From contig NC_088809.1 in the NCBI RefSeq assembly GCF_011386835.1, forward strand, positions 7,253,704-7,317,703: 64,000 bases of DNA, given 5' to 3'. How positions within the stretch are numbered: position 1 is the first letter of the stretch; every line of letters starts with the position of its first letter. Below are positions 22,760 to 35,164 of the stretch, in pieces. The position numbers and the translations under genes are program-made. The notes under the pieces were generated by a model. It worked only from the letters and a program-made list of their open reading frames with translations, was not told the origin of the DNA and ran no database searches. The stretch comes from Chrysemys picta bellii. Its lineage: Eukaryota > Chordata > Testudines > Emydidae.

Positions 22760-24182
22760 GAATGTTTGTAAGGAGAGTTGAGAGCCTTTGCGTGGAAGAT
22801 GCTGTAGAAGGAAAGTGTTTCTGTAATTGATCTATGCAGATAATACCATTAGAAATGGTGCCGTCTGAGTCTTTAACAGCCCTAGACTTTTTATTTGCAC
22901 AGTCTCTCCCTTCAAATTGAAGAAATATATCCCGTACTACATGCCTTATGGTTTGACATTATTTTTCAGGCATTAGTAACGTTCTCTCCCTTCCCTATTT
23001 CAAAAGGAAAAATGGAATCCAATTGTGCCTCAGATGCAGACTGTCCCTTGCACTATATTTCCTACACCTCCTCTCCAGATAAGCCACCTTTTAAGATGAT
23101 GTATTGTACCACTTACCTTTTATAGTGTTCCACCTAGCGAGAAATGGTGAGATCCACTCTATATTTAGTCACAAGTAAACTGATCCATTTAAAATAGGAA
23201 GTTGAATATACAGAGCAGATTAAAGTGGGGGCCAAGTTTTTTTTGCTAAGGTTTCAACCCTGGAAGTATTGTAAAAAGCATTTTGTGCTTTTTAAAAAAG
23301 AAAGGGAATGATGGTCTTAATGTTTGTTGTATCATTTTTAGACTGACTTTCAATTTGTTACTAGCATTTTATATTTCCCCTTCAGCTGATTAGGTGCGCA
23401 GATTAAAAACGTTTTATCTCTACAATCTCAGGTCTGCTCTCCATAAATCTAATCCAGAGGGACGCTATCATTTACATGATATGATGATAATACTGAAATT
23501 TTAATCGTTTGGGTTCGTTTTTTCTTTTGTATTGGGTCATTTTTTAATATTTGGGGACAATAGGTTTAGTACTGTTCATCTTGGGCTCTGTTATCTGTGC
23601 TCCGTGGTACAACAAGGAGTCTCTTCTTTTCCTAACATTGCAAATCATTTGTTTCTAAAACACTGAATCCAGCAGAGGATTGTGAACGGAGATGCAAATC
23701 ATCCATCTGCATCCTTTATCTAAAATAAACGTTTGAGTTGCCATTTGAATTTTTAAAAAAGTCTATAGGAGGTGCGGGGGCAGAGATGAACCATCATTCT
23801 TAGCATCCCCAAAATGGCATTCTCTCACATTACTCTGTCCTTAGGGTCACCTATTGTATAAGAATGCACACCCCCTAAATTCTAAACCAAACACATAGAT
23901 GGAGTATCATTTCCTGACTTCACCAAATCAATATCTTGATGGTCACTTAAAAACACCAGGCAGCTTTTCCAGGCTGAGTCCCTTGTATAAATGAAGTTGT
24001 CATTGACTTTTGGTGTATCTGGTCTGTGTGAGATCCTAATTAGGACAGGATCATAGCAACTGGGGAGATAATAGACCTGTTGGATCAAGTCTGTCTTCCT
24101 GCAGTTGCAGGATATAGTTCTGCTGATACAGGATGCATCCTGTGTTGAATAGTAACTAGCCTAAATCTTAGGTTAATGTGGA
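22760..24182. other. Unassigned non-coding stretch
   Basis: I see no gene and no classified repeat. The T-rich part at 23480-23570 is low complexity. Confidence 0.4.
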
Positions 24183-24500
24183 TTAGAGATGTGCAAAACC
24201 AGTGAAAGAATTTCCAGGGAATTTCACATGAAAATGTTCACTGTTTCTTTTCTGATATTTCCCTGCCCCTTCAATTTCATTTTTCTGTGCAATTTTAGTT
24301 TTGTGTTTACAAAGCATGCTGGAACAAATTCAAATTGAGAACTTTGAATTTCAAAGCCTTCTTTCACTGGGGAAATAGGCTCAGTTTCAATGGGGACCCA
24401 GCCTGGTTTTGAGCTTCCAAATCCATGGAATTGTCAAAAATTCTCTGCACATTTTTCAGGTTCATCGCAACACACACAAAAACCCCTCCTTCAATTTCAA
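24183..24500 (-). repeat. A/T-rich dispersed repeat, antisense member
   Basis: The segment begins attagagatgtgcaaaac, the reverse complement of the 'cccatctctaatt' end seen at 18535 and 34785. It continues with long aatttca/tgaaatt alternations. I infer the same unclassified family in opposite orientation. Confidence 0.4.
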
Positions 24501-26300
24501 GTAATTTTGCCTTTCCATGTGAATGTTTTGCATACCTCTTGCTGCAGTGTAGCCGACCTGTGTGAGTTCCTAATTCCAGAGCTCAGTAAAGAAGTGAAAA
24601 GTCAAGGGATTCCTTCATGTTAACCAATAGCCCACCTTTGCGTTGACTCAACCTCATAGCCACCATCAAGAGCTCGCAACCAAAAAGTGTGGAAACCAGA
24701 AAGTTCAGAGAAACTTCTGAATAGTCCTCTGAACAGATTTCTATCAAGTTTTGAGCAAAGACCTGAATGGTTTCTGACTTTTATTCAAACTGATCCAACC
24801 CTCCATAGCATTCATTAAGTCACTTGCTTTGTTTCTGCTTTTAGTTGGCTTAATGGCTTAATGCAAATTTCTCTCAGACCCTACAAAGAATTTGGAGGAG
24901 AAGTTAATGGAAACTGTGGGTGCTGAGCACATCTTAAAACCATGCTACTAGTACCTAGGAACATTATTGCTGGCATGCACCTTATCTGCTCTAGAATGGT
25001 TTGAAACTGGGGGGGTTTGCTTCACCCGTGGGTAGCACTCATTTGCAAAATGAGGCTCCAGGTCCCGGTTCAGAGTCTACAACTCCTTCCCCACCTCCCA
25101 CCCCAAAGTTCAGAGACGTTCAATTTCAGGGTTGCAATTCAAACCCTGATTAAGGGTCACTCTCCTTATCACTCATCCTGCTTTTCCTCTTGTATCCTGA
25201 GCTTTCCTCTTGTAGCCTGAGCTTTAAGAAGATCAAAGCATTGGGAAAAGTAGTGTCAGTGGAAAGACTGTTTATTTGCTCCGAAAGTGCAGCAAGCCCT
25301 GGACACAGGGAAAAGACTCTTTGATTAAAGTCTGCTGCTTCTTGGCACTGTTTGACGGAACAAGGCTGAGACACTCTATTTCACTGAGTCTGTGTCGTGC
25401 AATGTGTATTAGAGAGTCCTCAATTTCACACGTGCTTACTCCTGAGTGAGTTTCGCATAAAAGGATTAAGGAGAGAGGAAGTGCAGAGGAAATGGGATGT
25501 TAGACACCTTGTTAAACGGGCTGTCAGGGTTTCTGGAGCGTTCATTCTAACTCTATTCCACTCTACATAGAGGGCATGCCATTACCTGAGAGATCAGAGA
25601 GAGCCCTTTGTTCTGTGGTAGGAGTCAAGTATTACTTAAAATAAAGCAGAGTCCAGGGAGGAAGGAATCTGGATATGATTAGCAGGACCTACAAATGCTG
25701 GACACCTGGGCTGCATTCTTCCATGATAAAGCTCAGCATGCACACCCCCATGCACAGGAGTGAAGGGACAGGTCTGGGAATGAAAAAAAAACAAAATAAA
25801 AAATGAACAGAGACCAGAGCTGCAGCCTTGTTTTTTGTGCCTTTGGTTTGTAAAACTTTATTGAGGGGCAAATAAGTAAGTGCAAAGGGGCCCCAGATGC
25901 AGCTCGCCAGATGCAGTATTGTTGCATCAATATGGCAGGTAGAACTCCTGCTGCTGAGGACTTGGACTAAGTCAGTACAATGCCTGTGAGTTCCCATGAA
26001 TGTACATAGACCATTCAGAAAGGTTTGCAATATTTCATGAGTTCCTACATGAGCACTCAGGCTGGGTGAACTGGTTGTGCCTAACCTCACACCCATTCAG
26101 ATACGGTAGGTGCAGAATTTCATCTCTGATTGATGTGGTTTGGGCTTGTGCTCTGCCTACAGGGGATCATGAGAGGAGAGGTGGAAAGAAGAGACTTCAA
26201 ATGAAAAATTACAGTGCGATAGATCGGGACCCCTGGGTTCTATCCCCTGATCACCCTGCCACTTGACCACTCTGTGCCTCCACTTATTCATAGATTTCAT
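24501..26300. other. Unassigned non-coding stretch
   Basis: No gene is supported. The minus-strand frame of 135 codons at 25689-26096 has no recognisable domain. A two-copy 20-bp tandem duplication lies at 25183-25222. Confidence 0.4.
25183..25225. repeat. 20-bp tandem duplication
   Basis: The unit tttcctcttgta(t/g)cctgagc occurs twice in a row with one substitution and a three-base start of a third copy. Confidence 0.9.
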
Positions 26301-26302
26301 AG

Positions 26303-26436
26303 TACATGCATCTGATGAAGTGGGTATTCACCCTTGAAAGCTTATGCTCCAATATGTCTGTTAGTCTATAAGGTGCCATAGGACTCTTCGTCGCTTTTTA
26401 CAGATCCAGACTAACACGACTATCCCTCTGATACTT
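26303..26436 (+). mobile_element. Penelope-like element 3' end, sense
   Basis: The segment reads catgcatctgatgaagtggg, gaaagcttatgctccaatat, gtctgttagtctataaggtg and ccataggactcttcgtcgct. It closes with agatccagactaacacgact and atccctctgatac. This matches the 3' terminal region of the PLE at 55677-56239 in the same orientation. No coding part is retained. Confidence 0.75.
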
Positions 26437-28361
26437 GATAGTACAGATTAAAGTTCCTGGGGTGTTGTAGGGCTTGACTGATGAGTACTTTGAGATTCCC
26501 AGATGAAAAAGATTCTCAAAGTATTATTGCATTGATCTAAAATCTAAATGCTATCTTCATTCTATAGAAGGGCTTGACTTGAAGGCATCTGTAAAGTACT
26601 TTAGCACTTCACGCCACCACACACATGCCTCTGATTGCAATGAAACTCCAGGGTCTCTGTCTGAGTGGCCATGTCGGTTTGTTAACGGGCCCTTTGGCTG
26701 CCTCAGGACAGGAAAAGGACTTTTCACTGGGGTCTGGGGCAGAACATTAGGGCTTTCATCTCTGCTCCCCCATGTCATAGGACTAACATGAGGACTGTTT
26801 CCAACCTTTCTAGGGAATATTGTGTCCAGTAACAACAGCACATCCTCATGCCGCCGGGGCCATGGAAACTCACCGACCTGGTGAAATACCAATTAGCCTT
26901 CAGCTTTAGCAGCTCCCTCAGAAATCACCGAATACACTCTCCCCTTTCTCACTCCCCACCTCAGTCATCCCTTTGCCAACTTACACAGCTCAGGAGGCTC
27001 CCCAGAGCTAAGTGTGCGGCTGTGTCTTGTGTCCACATGCGTATTCTTTAAAACTGCTTTTCTCCCCTTGTCTCCAGAGCAGCAGCCGTCCCAGCTCTGA
27101 CCATCCGACTGGCTAATTAGCTAGTCTTTGATAGACCTTGTTGTTCTCAGAGAGGGACAGTGCTTCTCGGGCAACCTTCCTTGCCCCTTTACTGCCAGCA
27201 GTCTTCCTTCTCCCCACCATGATCAGCTGGTAGCCTGGGAAAACACTCCCGAGACAGGTTGGGATGGGAGATTTGACAGGCGGTTTCCATGGGCACTGAT
27301 CCAGGCAGAGAGAGGGAGCACTTGGGCATCTCCTCGCCAGAGCTGAAACCAAGGCAGTTGAGAAGCAAAGGCAAACTAGCTGCCTGCAGCTTACCATGGT
27401 GGAGGAGAATTGGGATGCTCAGGGTGGTGATGGAAGTGCCAGGCAGGCAGTCCCTACACATTCTAGCAATTCCTTTCTCTGCTGGATTGCGGGAGCATCA
27501 TAGCATGACAGACCAAGGGATTGGTCCCTCCCCTGGGCCAAGTACTGTAGCTGAAATAAATAAAAGGAGAGGGACAGATCCTGCAGTCCTCCCACAGTCA
27601 TGGCTCTCCTTAGGGTCTGGTGGAAGTTTGCACAAGTAAAGATTTCTGCCCCAGAAAATCTACTTAGTGGCCATAAGCTAAAATAGTGGTCATGCCACTG
27701 ATCATGCAGCAGTGTCCAGCCAAAATGTCAGGTGCTGATTCTCCACTCTCACTGGGGTAAATCAGCATTGATGCTACACTGTAATGGTGTGTGGGTGGAA
27801 CATCACGCCCATGGTATTTAGAGGTGCCTGATTTTCTATGGCCCCCAGGGCTCCTAAATTCTTTTGATTTAACCTTGCCCCTGGCGTGTGTTACAACTAC
27901 ATAGCACTTGTGTGTTCCTGTAGATTACCTGGTAATTGCAGATAGTAGCTCTGCAGAAGTAATTACCCTATAACCTGAGTGAGCCAAGAAACAGAATTCA
28001 TTGTGTGTTTACTCTATAGTTACATGGCACTTACCTTGTCAATATATTGCCTCCTCTTGGCATGTGCCATGTAACTGGATGATCAATAGAGCTGACTAAA
28101 GGGGACTGTATGAAATGCACTTTGTACGATAAAACACTAGCTATTTCACACTGGTTATGTCCACCTTGATGTTAAATTAAGGACAAGCTTTGCTGTTGCC
28201 TTGCACCCTGTATGGTCATTTATGCTCATTTTGTACAAGTGTAAATCACCATGCAATGGGCAAAGCAGTGGGGAGTCAGCCCCATGTTTTAGATTTAGTA
28301 CAAATTGTCCTCAATTGTGATGCTCGGCTTCCACAAGTGAGCACAGATTTTTCCCAAAGAT
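26437..28361. other. Unassigned non-coding stretch
   Basis: I found no gene. Overlapping short frames near 27100-27640 exist on both strands of the same G+C-richer DNA and have no recognisable homology. A decayed hairpin fragment of the 'ctggtgtaaatcag' type lies near 27740-27790. Confidence 0.35.
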
Positions 28362-28838
28362 TCATAGACTTTAAGATCAGAAGAGACCATCACGATCATC
28401 TCGTCTGACCTCCTGCACATTGCAGGCCACAGAATCTCGCCCGCCTCCTCCTGTAATAGACCCATAACGTCTGGCTGAGTTACTGAAGTCCTCAAATCAT
28501 GGTTTAAAGACTTGAAGTTACAAGGAATTCACCACTTATACTAGTTTAAACCTGCAAGTGACCCATGCCCCATGCTGCAGAGGAAGGCAAAAAAAACCCC
28601 AGGGTCTCTGCCAATCTGACCTGGGAGAAAATTCCTTCCCAGCCCCAAATATAGCAATCAGTTAGGCCCCGAACATGTGGCCAAAACCCACCAGGAAGAT
28701 ACCTGGGAAAGAATTCTCTGTAGTAACTCAGAGCCCTCCCATAGTGTCCCATCTCCAGCCATTAGGGATTTTTGCTACTGGTGTCGCTGATGGGTCACAT
28801 GCCATAATACCATCCCCTCCATAAACGTATCCCAGGTG
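28362..28838 (-). mobile_element. CR1 LINE 3' UTR, antisense
   Basis: The plus strand reads gattcatagactttaagatc, agaagagaccatcacgatca, tctcgtctgacctcctgcac, then aatcatggtttaaagacttg, acccatgccccatgctgcag and ataccatcccctccataaac. This is the antisense 3' UTR of the CR1 type whose tail is also at 898-960. The ORF2 part is missing. The copy is moderately diverged. Confidence 0.75.
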
Positions 28839-29574
28839 TGTGTCTATTGACCCAGGATGAATTTGGCTCAAGGAGCAAAGTTTCTTGGTTTCGGCAGTTC
28901 CATACAGCTAGTGGCATTATCCTTGTAGAAGTTAGAGCCTGAGAAGGACTATTCTGTCATTAGTTTACCCAGCCCCCCTGTCTGTTCAGATTGTTCCCTA
29001 CAGGATATTTCCTTTTCAATTATGAAATGCCCTTCCATTTACATTACAAACTCCTACTTTCAGGGGTTGATAATTCAGCCATAACTTTTACTTCAGGCAA
29101 AAAGGTGACATTAAAGGGCTCTGTCCACGAGGGGTTTTTAAAAATTGGTTTTGGCTGCTTAAAATTATAGGAATGCTTAAAAAATAAGGTGGGATGGAGT
29201 AGAAGTTTGGCTTTGGGTGTTCTTGTTCTTACTCTTATGAGTATGAACAAAGGCAAAAAATTGTTTACCCCATACGCTTGATCTTTCCTAAATGTATATT
29301 AATACCATTCATTACTTTAATGGTGAAGAGCATTTTCTTTTCTTCACTGGAAATAATTTTAGACATGAACATGGTGAGAGCATCATAATCAATCTACAGC
29401 TATCCTAGCAGGGCTGGCAATAGTATGGGTTGGGGGCCACAGTATTTGATGCTAAGGCCAGTTTATTACTGGTGTTGGGGAAATGGTCCATGTTCAAAAG
29501 GGAATCTGTATTCTGGGTTCTTCAAAAATTGTATGTATTGTTATTAAAAACCAGGTAACATCATAATTTATGTG
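28839..29574. other. Unassigned non-coding stretch
   Basis: I see nothing that can be supported as a gene or repeat. Confidence 0.4.
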
Positions 29575-29822
29575 ACACTTGACTTAGGCACTTAGCACCT
29601 AAAGCCCCACCCCAGATTGGTAAGAAAAGATCCCTGCCCCAAACGGAGCTTAATCTAAACAGACAAGGTAGCTATAGGGTGGGGGGAAAGTAATATTGTC
29701 TCCATTTTATTGAGAATTGAGGCACAGTGAGATTAAATAACTGCCCCAAAGCCACACCGCAAATCTGTGACCAAGCCAGGAATCGATCCCCACGTTCTTG
29801 AGCCTAGTGCACTAGCCACAAG
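29575..29822 (-). repeat. MIR/L2-tail SINE, antisense, near full length
   Basis: The plus strand shows, in antisense order, gcacctaaagccccacccca, gatccctgccccaaacggag, cttaatctaaacagacaagg, tgaggcacagtgagattaaa, ccaggaatcgatccccacgt and agtgcactagccaca. Tail, core and head appear in one continuous copy. Confidence 0.75.
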
Positions 29823-30789
29823 AACCTCCTTTCTTCTGCCTTCAAAAGAAGACAGCCTAGTCCTAATACACAGCTTACAGTCTGAAGTCCTGACCCTGCA
29901 AAAAACTCAGCGCTTCAAGGTTCTGTGGAAGCCAGTGGGAGTGAAACTCACCCCGCACCTGGGAGCAGACCCAGAGATAACGTAGAGAAAACAAACACAA
30001 GACAAGAAGTGGGGCTGCAGTTTGTCGAAGGAATGATGTGTGCGCGCTGTGGCTTGCGACATGATGGGATTGTGTGACTCTGGTACTTCAGGCCCGCATG
30101 CTTTGTGCCAGGGCATTCCAAGTGGAATTGAGTTTCCCAGGGCTGGGAAAGATTTTGCTGTGTTGCAGCCTGCCCATCTGAACGCACCGTTGGATTTCTT
30201 ATAAGTAGATGCTAAAGGCAGATATCAAAGGGAAATAGGTGATAGCATTCAAGTCAAGTTTATAAGTAACGCGGTTCTACATCAGGCTGTTTCCTAAAAG
30301 TCAGGCCCATTTTAAAAGTGGTGATGAAAGTGGGCTTCAGAATCCACTCTGTGAGCATCCAAATTAAAAGCTAAATGGGATGTAGCTTTCAGTTTGGCTG
30401 TATCTTCATATGTCAACATTCATTATCTTCATATGTCAACACTCAGCATCTCTCCTCACTAAGTCTCGCAAGCCACTGCTCTTATCTTTGCTGTATGCCA
30501 AGAACATGGCTTCCCCTCCTGTTTGCTCGGAACAGCCTCTCGCTTGCTAAGGGCTTGTTTAGATTCTGTGCTAATTGGCTGAAGAGATTACAGAGTTTGT
30601 TCTACAGCTAGTGGAGAGACAAGCTCAGGGAGATGCAGTTTAAGGTCAAGCGTACTTGTTCAGTAACCAGGCTTTTCCCGCTTTTGACCTAAAACACCAG
30701 TCACACACACCCCTCCAAGTTCCATGTTCTGCAGCAGCAAGTTATCATAAGTGGTTTGTATTTCCGAGGAAACAGGACTATGGATTCCT
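29823..30789. other. Unassigned stretch with a 23-bp duplication
   Basis: No gene is seen. Positions 30401-30423 and 30424-30446 repeat tatcttcatatgtcaaca with minor changes. A possible MITE terminus, ctaagggcttgtttaga, lies at 30546-30562 without a matching partner. Confidence 0.4.
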
Positions 30790-30937
30790 TTCCTCCACCT
30801 CTGCCACTGACTTGGACAAGTCATTTGACCTCTCTGATCATCTGTAAAATGGATATGAAAGCATGTACCTCACAGGGCTAAATTTGTCAGGTGCTTTGAG
30901 ATCCTTACATGGAGAGTACTATGTGAATACAGTTATA
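30790..30937 (+). repeat. MIR-type SINE, sense
   Basis: The order is cttggacaagtcatttgacc, gatcatctgtaaaatggata, tacctcacagggc and ggtgctttgagatccttaca. This is the 3' half of a MIR core in sense orientation. Confidence 0.7.
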
Positions 30938-31284
30938 ATGGAACATAGGTTGTATCACCTGGAATTTGCTGCTTAAATACATTGTAACAGAGCTATTGTC
31001 ATCTAGGTCATGCCTTTTGGAGCTCATGGTAGCATGTAAGAAATGTAGGACCATTATCTTGAGATCCATACCACTTGAGACAAAGGAGACTCTCCTTTGG
31101 TTATCAGCAGCGTTAGTCCTATGACACACAGGAGCATTGTTTGGATTCCAAACTAAGGCAAGTTCACTATACTTGTCTTTTATTTTGAAAATCCAAGGAT
31201 TTTGCTCATGATGAGTTACTTCCTGGGAGTCAAGGAAAAGTAGTCGAAACATCAGACGACCCCAGTATTATTTTGAGCCTAGTT

Positions 31285-31405
31285 TCTACAGATGTACAGA
31301 GGACTTAGGTGACTCATGCGGGGTCACCCCGTAAATCAGTGGCATATTCAGGAATAGAACCCAGCTCCTAGTCCTGTGCTTTAACCACGAGACTGGACTT
31401 CCTCT
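31285..31405 (-). repeat. MIR-type SINE fragment, antisense
   Basis: The plus strand has caggaatagaacccagctcc, agtcctgtgctttaaccacg and agactgg, which form the antisense head and core. The tail side is weak. Confidence 0.65.
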
Positions 31406-32614
31406 TCCATTACTGCACACCCACTGTAGTCCAAGTCAATCAAGAATCCATTTTGGGAGTAGCAAGAAAGGGGGGAGGGAGGGTCGTGAGCCAGGAACAA
31501 AGGCACCAAGAAAGAATTCTAAAAATAAATAAACCAGCTCCATTGATGACAACTCAGGAGAAGCCTGAAGATTCTGCTCCTATTCGTTATGGACTCTAGG
31601 AACGAGATATGTCAACAATAGTAATAATGTCTTGTTCAGTTGGTCATTGGGGGTGGGAGGAGCCACATATCCACTGAACTCCTCCACCAGTAGACAGAGT
31701 GGGTCAGCTAGGCAACATCTTGACTGATATTCTTGTAAGGGCGGCTGATGATAACCTGGGGGGTGAGCAACCAACGGGTTATCTCACTGGTTTTCAGCTC
31801 TTGTTTCTATTTCAGCCATGGGAATCTTATGCTCACATAACAAACAAATTAACCGACTGGGTGGGTGTGGGGAAAAAGCCAGATAAAATTATCATCTCGG
31901 GGTTGACACTGAAAAGGTGGAGGGATGCAAGTTTGGGAATAAATAATCCCATGCCTGGCCTTTTAAATCAGTCGTCTCCCAGTCAGAAAAGTTGGGGGCT
32001 GCTCTGTCGTGCCAAGTTAATTACTTGAAAATGAGTGCCTGGGGTTGGACCAAGAAATTTCTCATCAGCAGTCAGCACCAGTGCTGTAGCATGGAGGAGA
32101 ACCCTCCACCACATTCAACATACGAGTTGGAGGGGAAGATGAAAGGAAAGAGAGCACAATGCTATTGTCTTTGGTTTTCTTTCTCATATGCTGGAGCTTG
32201 GTTTAATTGAAAAGAACAAAACTTTATTGCTACTCGGTCTGTGAACGGCAGGTGCTAAGTTCTTGTTTTAGACCTCCAGGGTTGGTGATTGGTGCGGCTG
32301 CAGTATCGCATCTGGGTCACGATAGCTGTGTACCAGACTGGCAGAACTGCCAGTGTGATAGAGGCCTGTAGCAATGCAGGCTTGCCCATCTCAAATGCAG
32401 AATCAGAAGCCCATAGAGTTGGGAAGCAGTTCCTTGTGACTGGGAATGGGTCAGAACTGAAAAATTCAGATCCCAGTTTGAGTTTGGCTTTCGACTGCTC
32501 CGGTGTTTGGCAGTATTCAGATTCAGCTCCCAGTTTCAGCCCACTATACAGAAAACCCCTGCTCTTGGTCTGGGTTGAGATATTCACTTCCACACACCTT
32601 ACAAATTGATTCGC
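31406..32614. other. Unassigned non-coding stretch
   Basis: No gene is supported. A diverged 'cagttcagattt'-type dispersed repeat may cover about 32430-32545, but I could not define it. Confidence 0.35.
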
Positions 32615-33365
32615 TGGGTTTGGGGAAAAGGTTCTGTGTCAGTGTGGGGGTGGCTGTCCCACATAGGCAGGAGATGGGTTAAGGCAGCCTTGGAGAGGCT
32701 GCGCAGAACCCAACCAATCAGGAAAGGGTTTATTGAAAGAGCCAATCAGGAGAAGGCTTGCTGGAGCAGCCCATATATAAAGAGTTGCTCAGCAGAGCAA
32801 GGGGTAGTCTCTTCCTGAAGGGCAAAGGGGAAGGACTGTCTGCTGAGGAGCACTGGAGATACTGCAGTGCTGGGCAGGGTAGTGTAGCGGAACAGTAGGG
32901 GAGCTCTTGGCTGGCCCTGGCCAGACTGAGGCCCTGAAGCAGGGGCAGGGAAGGTGCTAGGGCTATGGGAGAAGTGGCCCAGGGAAAGTAGGCAGCGGGA
33001 ATAGGAGAAGGGGCAGTAAGTGGCTGCCAGCTATAGGGTGCATGGGCCAGGACCCAGAGTAGCGGGTGAGTTTGCACCTGAAGCCAGGGGCTAGACTAGA
33101 GACTGCAGTTGGCCGCTGAGGCATGTGGAAGGACTGAGGACTGCCTGTACCGCAAAAGCGGGGAGACAGCTGGCTGGGGCACAGAAGGAGGACTGTGTCC
33201 TGAAGAGGACACCGCAGTCTGGGAGCGACGCGGGTTCAGATGGTGGAGACAGTGGAAGAAGTGGAAGTAACGGTGAGTGAGACACCACTAGTAAAAGGCG
33301 CCCTGGTGGTCCAAGAGAGCTAATTCCCAGCATGACCAGCAGGAGGCGCCATTGTGGTCGGTCTG
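32615..33365 (+). mobile_element. LTR-like element, probable solo LTR with promoter signals
   Basis: A G+C-rich, purine-biased block stands out from the surroundings. It has a promoter layout in order: CCAAT at 32714-32718, a second CCAAT at 32742-32746, and the TATA box catatataaag at 32772-32782. About 580 bp of non-coding leader-like sequence follows, ending with gctaattcccagcatgacca and gcaggaggcgccattg. I recall very similar sequence as a common turtle LTR (Gypsy-like is my guess). No gag or pol coding was found nearby, which suggests a solo LTR. Boundaries and target-site duplication are not resolved. Confidence 0.5.
32714..32782 (+). promoter_or_regulatory. CCAAT-CCAAT-TATA promoter-like cluster
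   Basis: Two direct CCAAT boxes, both in the context CCAATCAGG and 28 bp apart, precede an AT-rich TATA box by about 26 bp. This is the spacing of an RNA polymerase II core promoter. A plus-strand start near 32805-32815 is predicted. It sits in the LTR-like element, so I read it as the element's own promoter. Confidence 0.5.
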
Positions 33366-34184
33366 CAGTGCTGCAGTCAGGCTTTCGGAACTTAACATTC
33401 AGCCATTTAGGTTCTTGTCCGCCATGCTTTGTTAGCAGGTTTCGTGCATCCTCGTCTCTCGAGCAAGCCAATTTGGTGACCTGAAAGCGTTTGCTATGCC
33501 GAAGTGGCTAGGCAATCCGTCTGCAAAAACAGATTCCCCCACCTCCCGAGTCCCACAAGCACTCACCCTCTGCATACAAATGGAGTTATTATGGGGAGTA
33601 GGGGGAGGAGAGAAAGTGCAGTTCTAATACTAAGTAGCTGGGTCCTTTAAGCTGTTTGGCCAGACCTTATCATTAAAAAGAAGAAGAAAAAATAGTCTCT
33701 ATAGGATTGTTTGAGTCATTGCTCCTTATGTGTAAACAAAGAGAGGCAGCTTACATAGCAAACTCAGCCTGGAATAGCTTGAGGTGATTAACAGTTGTTT
33801 GATTCCTTGAAGATTTCCACATGCTTATGCCCATCCAACTGGGAAAGGCAGAATAAATATTTTGAAATATGCCCCTTCTTTTGTAAATTGGGCATGATGA
33901 GTGCTGCTTAACCAGTTAGTTCCGAGTTACAGAATTGGTTTTATTTAGCAAACAGTAGCACAAGGCCAGAACCTAAGAAGAACAAGGCTTGCACATCTCT
34001 CTCTTTCTCTGTACCATTTTATAGAGCATGTACATTGTGTGCGTCTGTTTAGCGCTCTTATTGTTAATGCCTGTTTGGGATCTCAACGCTCTAAAGAGAG
34101 AGCTGCGTGCAAAAGCTGCCCAATTGTTTTGTGAGAACAATACTTGGCATTTGTACCCACTCGGGATTTTCATCTGTTGGCCTG
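33366..34184. other. Unassigned non-coding stretch
   Basis: No gene or named repeat is visible. An A/G-rich run lies near 33675-33692. Confidence 0.4.
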
Positions 34185-34352
34185 CAAGCAATGTGCAACG
34201 GTGAAGTATTATTTATATCCCCATTTTACAGGTGGGGAAAGTGATGCACAAAGATTAAATGATTGCCCAAAGTTACACCGCTGGCTTGTGGCAGAACCAA
34301 GATTAGAAATCTGGTCTCCTGACTCCCAGTCCTGTTCACTAACTGCAGATGT
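34185..34352 (-). repeat. MIR-type SINE, antisense
   Basis: The plus strand reads atatccccattttacaggtg, gggaaagtgatgcacaaaga, atgattgcccaaagttacac and ctggtctcctgactcccagt. This is the antisense MIR core and part of the head. Confidence 0.75.
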
Positions 34353-34639
34353 TCTTCTTCATATTAGTCTCCAGTTTCTAACACTAGCGATGCTGACACC
34401 CTAGGTGTGTACTCATCTCATCTGTAAATTCAAATCCTGATTTGATTTGATCAGGTTAAGGTAATGTCAGACTGACTAACTGGGTAAAAAATGGGGATGG
34501 GTGAAGTGATTAAGAATATCAAGCCATGTTTCACAACTGATCGCTAACTGACCCATCTTTGAGGTTCCTAAAGCTTTGCTAACTGTTTTATAAGTTGTTG
34601 TTGATGGTTCCCCCCTTTACCTGCCCCCAAGTTTCGGGC

Positions 34640-34785
34640 TGCAGGCAGGATCAGAAGAAGATATGTCAAAAGTAGAAATGAGGCCCAAACCAAAACCACA
34701 TATATGAACAAACACCCTGCCTTTGGGGTGTTTGAAAACCTGATTTGGAACTAAATTGTGTGTCTTGAACCCATCTCTAATTGGA
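34640..34785 (+). repeat. A/T-rich dispersed repeat fragment
   Basis: The segment ends in gaacccatctctaattgg, which matches the end of the repeat at 18300-18535 over about 13 bases. Confidence 0.4.
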
Positions 34786-35057
34786 ACCAAACTGTTCAGC
34801 TCTTCAGCATTTGATTAAAAATGGAAGCTGCAGAAAGGTTTGCCTTATGCTGATAGCAGAATGTTACTCCTGTATTCACTACTTACCTTTCTCACTCAAA
34901 GTGATTATGTGCCAGGGGCTATGTAACTTCTTCCTCTCTCCTTACTGCAGGGCTATAGTATGTTTCCCCAAACTACCAAGCTATCTGGAGCAAAAAGTTA
35001 CACTTAACATTTATATTAAAAGAAAACTATTTCCTTAAAATAAATTACAACATCCAC

Positions 35058-35075
35058 GGGGGGGGGGGGGGGGGG
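35058..35075. repeat. Poly-G tract (18 G)
   Basis: Eighteen consecutive G residues are present. Such tracts can form quadruplexes and are prone to length error in sequencing. Confidence 0.9.
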
Positions 35076-35164
35076 TTCCTCCTCTTTTGTTTATTCTCAA
35101 GCTATGGGTTAGCAAAATATAAGGAAATGTTGAATCATTTTAACCAGAGAAGTGGTTGCTTATT

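Noticed and set aside
25689..26096. A 135-codon frame on the minus strand
   Set aside because: No domain, signal or repeat homology is visible, and frames of this length arise by chance in 64 kb. No splice or promoter context supports it.
30546..30580. A Harbinger-like terminus (ctaagggcttgtttaga)
   Set aside because: No partner terminus or 3-bp duplication was found within the next few hundred bases, so I did not call an element.
33091..33471. A 126-codon minus-strand frame rich in Leu and Pro
   Set aside because: It lies antisense across the G+C-rich LTR-like block and its edge. Composition explains its length.
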